The position numbers and the translations under genes were made by a program. Under the pieces are notes generated by a model. The model saw only the letters and a program-made list of their open reading frames with translations, had not been told where the DNA came from and searched no databases. Source: Methanobacteriota archaeon (GTDB lineage: Archaea; Thermoplasmatota; Poseidoniia; Poseidoniales; SP79). From it: a DNA stretch of 12,858 bases. Within the stretch, counting starts at the first letter, position 1. Each line of letters begins with the position of its first letter. This document shows, one piece after another, positions 1-5,995 of the stretch. The stretch lies in the NCBI GenBank assembly GCA_002715545.1, contig PAZI01000017.1, forward strand, positions 1 through 12,858. The letters are read 5' to 3'.

Positions 1-1
1 C

Positions 2-319
2 GAATTCAATTGGGGCGGGCTGCTTGAGATACGAGGTGTTGATGGCGTCGCCTTCCATAGACGTGGCGAATCTCTTCAGGAGGTACAGGGTGGTCTTGTT
101 CGTGCGGAGCAATCTCTAGGCTTACACGATGCTGCAGCGGCCGCATTGGCAATCTCTAAGATGCTGGGTTTTGATATTGACGAGACTCTCATTACTGTGA
201 ATGCTGCGTGTGAAATGATTCTCTCACTTAAGGGACAGCGCGAACTGATTCTTGATCGAGATTCTTTGGCGGATAGGATCAATGAACTTGCTTGGGATCT
301 TCGAATATCTCAGCGGTGA
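2..319 (+). CDS. C-terminal part of an unrecognised protein (5' truncated)
   Basis: An open frame enters from the left edge and runs 105 codons to TGA at 317-319. It is the only long frame on this strand here. The product begins EFNWGGLLEIRGVDG, contains an alanine-rich helical stretch (LHDAAAAALAISKMLGFD) and ends in a charged helix (LADRINELAWDLRISQR). I do not recognise the family; no catalytic motif is visible in this tail. The helical, polar character suggests a soluble cytoplasmic protein. The archease start (GTG 327) lies 7 bases after the stop, so the two genes are probably co-transcribed, which could hint at an RNA-related role, but that is only inference from position. Sequence to the left of the window is needed to name it. 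Confidence 0.7.
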   Translation, partial: EFNWGGLLEIRGVDGVAFHRRGESLQEVQGGLVRAEQSLGLHDAAAAALAISKMLGFDIDETLITVNAACEMILSLKGQRELILDRDSLADRINELAWDLRISQR

Positions 320-326
320 TGATGCA

Positions 327-815
327 GTGTCGTGGTGGGTCTCTCCAACCACTGCGGATACTGGCATTCGGGCCTTTGAACCAGACTTGATGAAACTCTT
401 TGCAACTATGCTGGAAGGCATGCAGAGCATGATTCTTGATGACACGACACCAGGAGCCTCGAATACTTCCCTTCGGACATCTGAAGTTTCACTTGAGGTG
501 GAGGGGGCTTCGGATGAGGAGGTTCTCGTGACACTGCTTGAGGAAGCACTCTACGAAGCAGAAGTTCACGAACGCTGGTGGGTACGAGCAACTCTTGACC
601 CCATTTGGTTCACTCATCGAAAAGGAATATGCCGTGCAGTTGTCTGGTGGATTCCTGTTTCAGACATTGTTCCTATCATCCACATCAAGGCGATTACCCG
701 CCATGGCCTGATTGTCGATATCCTCGAAGAGGATGAGGTACATGCCGACCCGGCGGGTGTTGGTCCAGAATTCGTTGGTCCAGGATATCATGCTCATGTG
801 ATTTTCGATGTATGA
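327..815 (+). CDS. Archease (RtcB RNA-ligase activating protein)
   Basis: Archease is a small cytoplasmic metal-binding protein that helps the tRNA-splicing ligase RtcB to guanylylate and turn over. Visible family features are TTADTGIRAFEPDL near the N-terminus (family HTAD-x-GIRA), a central EEVLVTLLEEALYEAEV helix, IKAITRHGL (family IKAVTYH), and the C-terminal VIFDV. The metal-binding acidic residues expected in the family correspond to Asp11 and probably Asp161. The product from the GTG at 327 has 162 residues, against roughly 140 for typical archeases; the excess includes an acidic, Gly/Pro-rich insertion after the IKAITRH motif (about residues 131-153). I prefer GTG 327 because it places about eight residues before the TAD motif and follows the upstream stop. 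ATG codons at 252 and 282 are in frame but would overlap the upstream gene by 38-68 bases. The His of HTAD is Thr here. No rtcB gene is in the window. Confidence 0.85.
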   Translation: MSWWVSPTTADTGIRAFEPDLMKLFATMLEGMQSMILDDTTPGASNTSLRTSEVSLEVEGASDEEVLVTLLEEALYEAEVHERWWVRATLDPIWFTHRKGICRAVVWWIPVSDIVPIIHIKAITRHGLIVDILEEDEVHADPAGVGPEFVGPGYHAHVIFDV

Positions 816-1123
816 GTGGGAGGGCCCCCGATTGTCGCACGTAGACTTAGAAACGTCCCAACCGAGTTCTCAGTTCCGCTTTCCCACGGCACCCGAAACT
901 CCGAGTCGGGCTGCTCCGTTCCCGGCCTGACCTGATTCCCCGGCGAGTGCATTCGCTCCAATCCTCCGATTGGAGTCCATGCCGGCCCGGGTCACATGGG
1001 GGCGAAACCTCATCGTTCTCATGCTGGATCCCTAAGCCTCGTTTGCGCCGTTCGGGGGCGTTCGGACCACCATAAAGACGGTTTGTGGTACAGGGTACGC
1101 CTAGCTCCCCTCCTATCCCACCC
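814..1123 (-). ncRNA. ffs: Signal recognition particle RNA (7S RNA)
   Basis: This is the RNA scaffold of the particle that targets nascent secreted and membrane proteins. Read on the minus strand, 935-906 contains the hallmark helix 8, GGTCAGGCC then GGGAAC then GGAGCAGCC, with a GGAA tetraloop: the SRP54 binding site. A perfect 8-bp hairpin at 975-956 (CTCCAATC, loop GGAG, GATTGGAG) is helix 6 with the GNAR tetraloop recognised by SRP19. The 5' Alu domain carries the UGUNR-type element CCCTGTACC (about 1097-1089) and a helix-4-like ACCAC/GTGGT pairing. The ends pair with each other: GTGGGA at 1121-1116 with TCCCAC at 821-816, giving about 310 nt, normal for archaea. The exact ends are inferred from this helix. 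The region is clearly more GC-rich than its neighbours. The 3' end touches the archease stop on the opposite strand. I see no convincing TATA box upstream. Confidence 0.93.
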
Positions 1124-1176
1124 TGATGGAGTCCCCATGTGCCTTGAACGCATCGGCTGTGAACCCATGCAGAAAC

Positions 1177-1191
1177 AGACCTCTTCGGTCT
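1177..1191 (-). terminator. Small hairpin just after the ccmE-like stop codon
   Basis: On the minus strand AGACC, loop GAAGA, GGTCT forms a perfect 5-bp stem that begins 3 bases after the stop of the CcmE-like gene and is followed by GTTTCTG. It lies between that gene and the SRP RNA 5' end. It could end or stabilise the pyrD-ccmE transcript, or mark a processing point ahead of the SRP RNA. The stem is short and the following T tract is weak, so this is tentative. Confidence 0.3.
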
Positions 1192-1194
1192 TCA

Positions 1195-1578
1195 TTACTT
1201 GACTTCAGCCTCATATTTTGAGGGACATCCGACTTGAATCTCTTCAGCAGCCAATACCCATCCGCTGTCTCTCTGTTCAAGGACGCCGCGTACGAGGATT
1301 GTACGTCCTTCTGCGAAGGCATCACTCAAGGTTGTGGCCCCATAATCGACATAGATGACCGCATCGTTATCACCCAACCAGAAGCCACGTTCTACTTCAT
1401 CAAGCGATTCATTCTCCACAACGCCACGTACTGCTATCTTGTGAGCTGCGAATTCTGATGGATCATCGGTGATCTCGGTGACCGAGATAGAGACCTCTGG
1501 TGAGCGCACGAAGAATGCGGCACCGGTTGCGAGCACAACGAGGCATCCGAATAACAGTAAGCGAATTCGTCGCTCCAT
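1195..1578 (-). CDS. ccmE: CcmE-like haem chaperone, CxxxY variant
   Basis: CcmE is a membrane-anchored OB-fold protein that carries haem covalently on the outer face of the membrane during System I cytochrome c maturation. This 127-residue product has a single N-terminal membrane anchor (about residues 5-24, LLLFGCLVVLATGAAFFV), an OB-fold-like beta region (ISVTEITDDPSEF, KIAVRGVV, AVIYVDYG, DAFAEGRTILVRGVL, WVLAAEEIQVG) and a C-terminal CPSKY. Cys118-x-x-x-Tyr122 matches the CxxxY haem-binding motif known in archaeal and sulfate-reducer CcmE, replacing the usual HxxxY. I chose ATG 1578 because AGGAGGTGAGGTG lies directly upstream; an in-frame ATG at 1632 would overlap pyrD and place a polar stretch before the anchor. 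It starts 4 bases after the pyrD stop, so the two are almost certainly co-translated. No other ccm gene is visible. A generic OB-fold lipoprotein-like protein remains possible. Confidence 0.72.
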   Translation of the reverse strand: MERRIRLLLFGCLVVLATGAAFFVRSPEVSISVTEITDDPSEFAAHKIAVRGVVENESLDEVERGFWLGDNDAVIYVDYGATTLSDAFAEGRTILVRGVLEQRDSGWVLAAEEIQVGCPSKYEAEVK

Positions 1579-1591
1579 CACCTCACCTCCT
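1579..1591 (-). promoter_or_regulatory. Shine-Dalgarno of ccmE-like gene embedded in pyrD stop
   Basis: The minus-strand run AGGAGGTGAGGTG sits immediately before ATG 1578. Its AGGAGG half is the last two Arg codons of pyrD and the following TGA is the pyrD stop, so one sequence ends one gene and recruits ribosomes for the next. This decides the start of the downstream gene. Confidence 0.7.
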
Positions 1592-2692
1592 GTGTGCGTG
1601 GCCCACTGCCTCTGAAATGCTCTGATATCCATGAGCCTTCAATCTGCGGTTCAGACCCTTGTTAATCTGTTTGATGACACTAGGACCCTCAAACACCAGT
1701 GCACTGTAGAGTTGTAATAGGCTGGCTCCTGCGCCGATTTTTTCCCATGCACTCTCAACATCACTGATACCTCCAACGCCAATGATAGGTATATTGCCTT
1801 CAGTGTGAGAGTAAATCAACTTGATCACTTCTGTCGAACGCCCGCGTAGAGGACCACCCGACAATCCCCCATCTTCATCCATGACACCTCCTTTGGTAGG
1901 TCGCGCAGTGGTGGTGTTGGTTGCAACAATACCAGCACACTCTGAGGCCATCGCGATATCAGCAATCATGGTCAATTGTTCATCTTCTAGGTCTGGGGCG
2001 ACTTTGATGAGAATTGGCTTCAGCATATCTATATCTTCGTCAGCGAGTCGCTCATTTACTTCGTTACAGGCAGCAAGAATGCGTTCTAGATCGTCGTTGG
2101 CCTGCAATTCGCGTAAATGAGGGGTGTTAGGACTTGAGACGTTGATTACGAAGAGATCCGCAAATCTCCATAGGCGCTCGAAGGTACCCGCATAATCTTG
2201 TTCTGCATCTTCATTAGGCGTGTTCTTACTTTTGCCGATGTTGATACAGACAGGGACATTTGACCAACGATTACGTGATTTAAGCGATGCAAGATGTCTC
2301 TCCATTTCTTCGCTACCTAAATTATTCAATCCCATTCTGTTGATTAGAGCCCGATGCCGAACACTGCGGAACATTCTCGGTTTTGGATTTCCATCCTGTG
2401 GATGATATGTGATGCCCCCTATCTCGATCCATCCGAATCCGATATTCTCCCAATAGTGTATGCCCTCTCCTTTTTTGTCCATTCCAGCAGCCAAGCCCAC
2501 AGGATTCTGGAAATCAATCCCCCAAACTTTGGAGGGTACAGGTGATGACCGATATGCAGCTCGAATCAGACTGCGCAATCCAGGCCACGAGGACATGCGC
2601 ATGTTGCGCAATGCGATCCGGTGAAATGTCTCTGAACTGATTGGAAGAATAGTCATCATCGGCCGAACAATTACCTTCCACAGCAAGCCCAT
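1583..2692 (-). CDS. pyrD: Dihydroorotate dehydrogenase, class 2 (quinone-dependent)
   Basis: This enzyme oxidises dihydroorotate to orotate in de novo pyrimidine synthesis and passes electrons through FMN to membrane quinone. All class 2 signatures are present in 369 residues, slightly longer than the usual 335-350: an amphipathic N-terminal segment (SSETFHRIALRNMRM, 19-33) that docks on the membrane; NPVGLAAGMDK (63-73); NRMGLNN (118-124); NVSSPNTP (184-191), whose Ser187 is the class 2 catalytic base (class 1 enzymes use Cys); LKPILIKVAPDL (224-235) with the FMN-contacting Lys230; ATNTT (257-261); SGGPLRG (278-284); and IGVGGI (304-309). ATG 2692 follows AAGGATG, a plausible ribosome site. 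It is the first gene of a pair with the CcmE-like gene. Use of quinone implies a respiratory chain in the host. Confidence 0.96.
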   Translation of the reverse strand: MGLLWKVIVRPMMTILPISSETFHRIALRNMRMSSWPGLRSLIRAAYRSSPVPSKVWGIDFQNPVGLAAGMDKKGEGIHYWENIGFGWIEIGGITYHPQDGNPKPRMFRSVRHRALINRMGLNNLGSEEMERHLASLKSRNRWSNVPVCINIGKSKNTPNEDAEQDYAGTFERLWRFADLFVINVSSPNTPHLRELQANDDLERILAACNEVNERLADEDIDMLKPILIKVAPDLEDEQLTMIADIAMASECAGIVATNTTTARPTKGGVMDEDGGLSGGPLRGRSTEVIKLIYSHTEGNIPIIGVGGISDVESAWEKIGAGASLLQLYSALVFEGPSVIKQINKGLNRRLKAHGYQSISEAVGHAHRR

Positions 2693-2740
2693 TCATCCTT
2701 GGGTCCCAGACGACATGATTCAATGGTTGTGGCGTCTCGG

Positions 2741-3169
2741 ATGACTATGTCTCCGACATGGTTGGCACTCAGGGAGGCCGCACGTCGCTGGTTGCGTGCA
2801 AACCAAGTGAATGTCGAAGGCTCACTGGAGATCTTGGGAACGCTGCAAGAAATAGGCCCAAGAATCGCTGACCGGAATCCTCGGATTGTTCAGAGTGTGG
2901 TCATGACTGTCAACGGCGGCCAAGATGTCTTTCAAGTACATCTCGATGGCATTCTCTCGTCTCAATTTGGTGGTGATGAGCCCGAAGAGAGTGTTTGCTG
3001 GGTCATGGATAAAGACCCTATACGCCTGCAAGAATTTGCAATCACACTCCTTGATCTTGCGTCCTCAGGTTACCCGGGATGTGCCTCTTGTGGGGGCTCT
3101 GATGAGGGCTCATGGAATGAACATTCGTCACGTGTTGAACAGACAATCGAGGCAGGCAACGATTCATGA
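2741..3169 (+). CDS. Hypothetical protein with a C-terminal CxxC
   Basis: A 142-residue frame lies between the divergent pyrD and the topoisomerase gene. I do not recognise the family. It begins with a basic amphipathic helix (TWLALREAARRWLRANQ), continues with alternating hydrophobic stretches (RIVQSVVMTVNGG, VFQVHLDGILSSQF, LQEFAITLLDLASSG) that look like an alpha/beta fold, and ends with a CASC pair and a polar, probably disordered tail. There is no signal peptide or membrane helix. The start is uncertain: ATG 2741 and 2747, ATG 2723 and TTG 2699 are all in frame and no clear ribosome site decides between them; leaderless translation is possible. Its stop is 24 bases before the topoisomerase GTG, so the two are probably co-transcribed. 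Its amino-acid composition looks like that of a real protein, unlike the overlapping frames. Confidence 0.6.
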   Translation: MTMSPTWLALREAARRWLRANQVNVEGSLEILGTLQEIGPRIADRNPRIVQSVVMTVNGGQDVFQVHLDGILSSQFGGDEPEESVCWVMDKDPIRLQEFAITLLDLASSGYPGCASCGGSDEGSWNEHSSRVEQTIEAGNDS

Positions 3170-3193
3170 AGGTCCAACCCGCGCCGCCACATC

Positions 3194-5935
3194 GTGGGTG
3201 TCCTCATCATCGCCGAGAAACCGAGTGTCGCCTCGGACTTGGCTCGAGTTCTTGGGGCGGCCGAGCAACATGACACACATTGGTCATCCAATGAATTGGA
3301 CATCACTTGGGCAGTTGGTCATCTCCTTGAGATGGAGATGCCAGAAGCTTATGATGAGCGTTTGAAGAATTGGCACGGTTCATCCGAACATCTTCCTATC
3401 ATCCCTGATGAATTCCGGATCAAGCCCAAATCAAGAACTAAGCGACAATTAGCGGCCATCAAGCGCCTTGCCAATAAGAAGGGCGTTACTGAATTTGTCA
3501 ATGCTTGCGATGCTGCTAGAGAAGGAGAACTGATTTTTCGTAGGCTGATGGAGCATCTTCAGTGCACTGCTCCTTGTTCACGCATGTGGATGCGGAGTAT
3601 GACGGATGATGCCATACGTGATGCTTGGGTGAACCGGTCTTCGTCGAGTGATTTTGATGCGTTATCTGATGCCGCTCATGCGCGAGCTGAAGCAGATTGG
3701 CTCATAGGGATGAATGGATCACGCGTTGCAACACTTCATCTTCCTCGAATGAAGAGGAGGAAGGATGAGGCAGGACTGAGCCTTGGGCGCGTTCAAACAC
3801 CTACCCTTGCCATCGTCGTTGACAAGGAACTCGAGGTTCTGTCCCATGTACCCTCTCCGTATTGGAGGGTAGAGGCTGAATTTGATGCAGGCGAGGCTAA
3901 ATGGACGGCTCGATGGAAGCGAGAAAATCATCGCGATGATCCCGACCGACCGGGTTGGAAGGCAGACCGAATTATCGATGAATCTGAACGTGACAGGGTA
4001 ATCAAGGCTCTTGAGGGTGCTAGGGGGAATGTTCTAGTTGATGAATCAACACGCAATTCAGTAGAAAAACCTCCTATGAATCTTGATCTCACGACATTAC
4101 AGCGACGCGCCAATAGCCAGTGGAGCTGGTCGGCTCGCAGAACACTGGATGTTGCTCAGAGCTTGTATGATCGCCACAAGGTCAGCACCTATCCGCGTAC
4201 AGATTCGAAACATCTCCCTGAAGATATGCGTGAAAGTGTAGAAACAATCATCGGTTCGTTACAGTCAGTTGAGGAACTTGCCGAACATGCGTCTTACCTG
4301 CTTGAAATAGGACTTCAGAATACCTCTTCAGTTTTTGATAGCAGCAAGGTCAGTGACCATTTTGCAATCATACCAACTGGTCAAAAACCTCCTTCAGATA
4401 TGAGTAATGATGAATCCAAACTGTTCGACTTGATTGCCCGCACCTTCCTAGCCAGTTTCCACCCCCCCGCCGCTAAGGAAATCATCACGCGCGTCGCCAA
4501 CGTTGATGGGGAGAAGTTCCATGCCAAAGCCGAAAGGTATGTTGAATTAGGATTCAGGAACGTCCTTCCGACAAAGAGTAAGATGCCTGATGGCTGGGGT
4601 ACTCTTCCAGACCCTTTGATTGAAATTGAAGTGGTGGGTCATGAATGTCATGCGGAGGCTACCAAGCCAGTGCCTCGACTCAAGGAGGCACGTTTGCTCC
4701 AATTAATGGAGCACGCTGGGAAGGATATCGAAGACCAATCATTGGCAGAAGCCATCAAGGGCAAGGGTATTGGAACGCCTGCGACCCGGGCGGAACATAT
4801 TGAGAAATTGATTGAGAAGAAATATGTTGGGCGGTCGCGGTCGGGTGTCCTTCGTGCACTGCCGAAAGGGATACGATTAATCGATGCCCTCAGACGTATC
4901 CCCGTCGATTGGATTGCCTCTGCCGAATTGACAGGTGATATGGAATCTAATCTTTCAGATGTCGCAGGGGGGGTTGCTGCAAAGGAGACATACATGGATG
5001 AGGTGCGACAACGGACTCGCGAACTTGTCGAGCGTGTGAGGGAACATGATCGTTCATCGTTCTATTCTGATGAACCTCCGATTGGTACCTGTCCGAAGTG
5101 TCAGGGGGCTGTCATCGAGACGGTTTTTGTCTACCAATGCGAGCACAACGCAGGCAAGGGTGCAGGCTGTCAATTCACGTTCTGGAAGGATACCTCGTCG
5201 CGATGGTTCGACAGGTTGACTGCCTCACGATTACTTGAGACGGGTCGAATCGATGATCTCCATGGCTTCTTTCGGGTTGATAATGAGCCGTTCACCGGTA
5301 GTGTCACGTTGCTAGAAAGTGGAGATGTCAGATTCGCAGGTAGTCTTTCAGGTGTGACCGAAGATGATGAGTTAATTTGCCCATGTCCAACTTGTGATGA
5401 GGGTACGATACGTGCTGGGGTCACAGGATTTGGATGTGATTCTGAGGATTGCAAACAACGCCCCCTTCAGATTGTCAAATGCCATCGCACCATGACCTCT
5501 GATGACGCAAGAGCACTATTTGCAGATGGTGCGACTGAGTTCTACGATGATTTCATCGGCCGGAATGGGCGTCCATTCAAGGCCCGCCTCAAACTCTCAG
5601 GAATCCGTGTAGAATTTGAATTCGCTCCGAGAGAAGGGTTGAAGGAATTCCCCGTCACACCTGGTGTCATTGCAATTTGTCCCAAGACCAAGGCCGAAAT
5701 TATCGAGACTCCAACTCATTTCAAGCCTTCAGAAGATGGCTCGAAATGCCGCGTCAATCTTGAGAGAGAAGTGGGAGGGCGTGAGATAAGTCGAGATGAG
5801 GCAAAAACAATCATCGAAGAAGGCCAGGGAGGCCCGTTCGAATTGATTTCCAAGAAGACTGGTAAGCCGTATACTGCAATATTATTCCTGAAATCCAATG
5901 GCCGTTATGGTTATAGATTTGCCAAGAAGCAATGA
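3194..5935 (+). CDS. topB: Type IA DNA topoisomerase, TopB-like, with C-terminal zinc-finger and Topo_C repeats
   Basis: Type IA topoisomerases cut one DNA strand through a tyrosine link, pass the other strand and reseal, relaxing supercoils or decatenating DNA. The 913-residue product opens with the Toprim domain (LIIAEKPSVASDL, 4-16; ACDAAREGELIFR, 104-116), followed by GRVQTPTL (198-205), the active-site STYPRTDS with Tyr333, DHFAIIPT (388-395) and GIGTPATRAEHIEKL (525-539). The N-terminal YDERLKNW and LPIIPDEF segments resemble bacterial TopB more than the usual archaeal enzyme. The tail holds two four-Cys zinc-binding-like modules (CPKC at 633-636 with later Cys; CPCPTC at 729-734) and three related repeats of about 45 residues (about 668-715, 768-810, 866-910). 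The second Toprim Asp (DxD) is Ala here, as in some TopB-like enzymes that read DAGREGE. The GTG start at 3194 is the only sensible one: the next upstream in-frame codons run into a stop at 3167. Confidence 0.93.
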   Translation: MGVLIIAEKPSVASDLARVLGAAEQHDTHWSSNELDITWAVGHLLEMEMPEAYDERLKNWHGSSEHLPIIPDEFRIKPKSRTKRQLAAIKRLANKKGVTEFVNACDAAREGELIFRRLMEHLQCTAPCSRMWMRSMTDDAIRDAWVNRSSSSDFDALSDAAHARAEADWLIGMNGSRVATLHLPRMKRRKDEAGLSLGRVQTPTLAIVVDKELEVLSHVPSPYWRVEAEFDAGEAKWTARWKRENHRDDPDRPGWKADRIIDESERDRVIKALEGARGNVLVDESTRNSVEKPPMNLDLTTLQRRANSQWSWSARRTLDVAQSLYDRHKVSTYPRTDSKHLPEDMRESVETIIGSLQSVEELAEHASYLLEIGLQNTSSVFDSSKVSDHFAIIPTGQKPPSDMSNDESKLFDLIARTFLASFHPPAAKEIITRVANVDGEKFHAKAERYVELGFRNVLPTKSKMPDGWGTLPDPLIEIEVVGHECHAEATKPVPRLKEARLLQLMEHAGKDIEDQSLAEAIKGKGIGTPATRAEHIEKLIEKKYVGRSRSGVLRALPKGIRLIDALRRIPVDWIASAELTGDMESNLSDVAGGVAAKETYMDEVRQRTRELVERVREHDRSSFYSDEPPIGTCPKCQGAVIETVFVYQCEHNAGKGAGCQFTFWKDTSSRWFDRLTASRLLETGRIDDLHGFFRVDNEPFTGSVTLLESGDVRFAGSLSGVTEDDELICPCPTCDEGTIRAGVTGFGCDSEDCKQRPLQIVKCHRTMTSDDARALFADGATEFYDDFIGRNGRPFKARLKLSGIRVEFEFAPREGLKEFPVTPGVIAICPKTKAEIIETPTHFKPSEDGSKCRVNLEREVGGREISRDEAKTIIEEGQGGPFELISKKTGKPYTAILFLKSNGRYGYRFAKKQ

Positions 5936-5945
5936 CCGGTCATTG
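5930..5945. promoter_or_regulatory. Perfect 16-base palindrome over the topoisomerase stop codon
   Basis: CAATGACCGGTCATTG is a perfect inverted repeat; its left half contains the topoisomerase TGA stop. It may be an operator for the downstream reductase, or, as RNA, a 6-bp stem with a CCGG loop. A T-rich stretch (GTTTTTGTTT, 5963-5972) follows 17 bases later and could serve as an archaeal termination tract. Function is inference. Confidence 0.4.
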
Positions 5946-5995
5946 AGAGGATTGCTCGGAGCGTTTTTGTTTGAACAGGTATCGTTCAGCACAGC

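Noticed and set aside
814..1123. RNase P RNA as the identity of the structured RNA
   Set aside because: The helix 8 GGTCAGG...GGAGCAGC motif and the GGAG hairpin are specific to SRP RNA; RNase P core motifs were not found.
1124..1194. Promoter or tRNA-like element (GGGTTCACAG) upstream of the SRP RNA on the minus strand
   Set aside because: No cloverleaf can be folded around it and no TATA-like box sits at the right distance.
996..1202. Plus-strand open frame of 68 codons in the GC-rich gap
   Set aside because: It lies mostly opposite the SRP RNA, has low-complexity basic composition and no ribosome site.
3167..3196. Fusion or read-through between the hypothetical protein and the topoisomerase, which share a frame
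   Set aside because: A single TGA separates them and the GTG at 3194 starts exactly at the conserved Toprim beginning, so separate genes are simpler.
2925..3365. Plus-strand frame overlapping the hypothetical gene and the topoisomerase start
   Set aside because: It overlaps the well-supported Toprim N-terminus in another frame, and its composition looks like an out-of-frame shadow.
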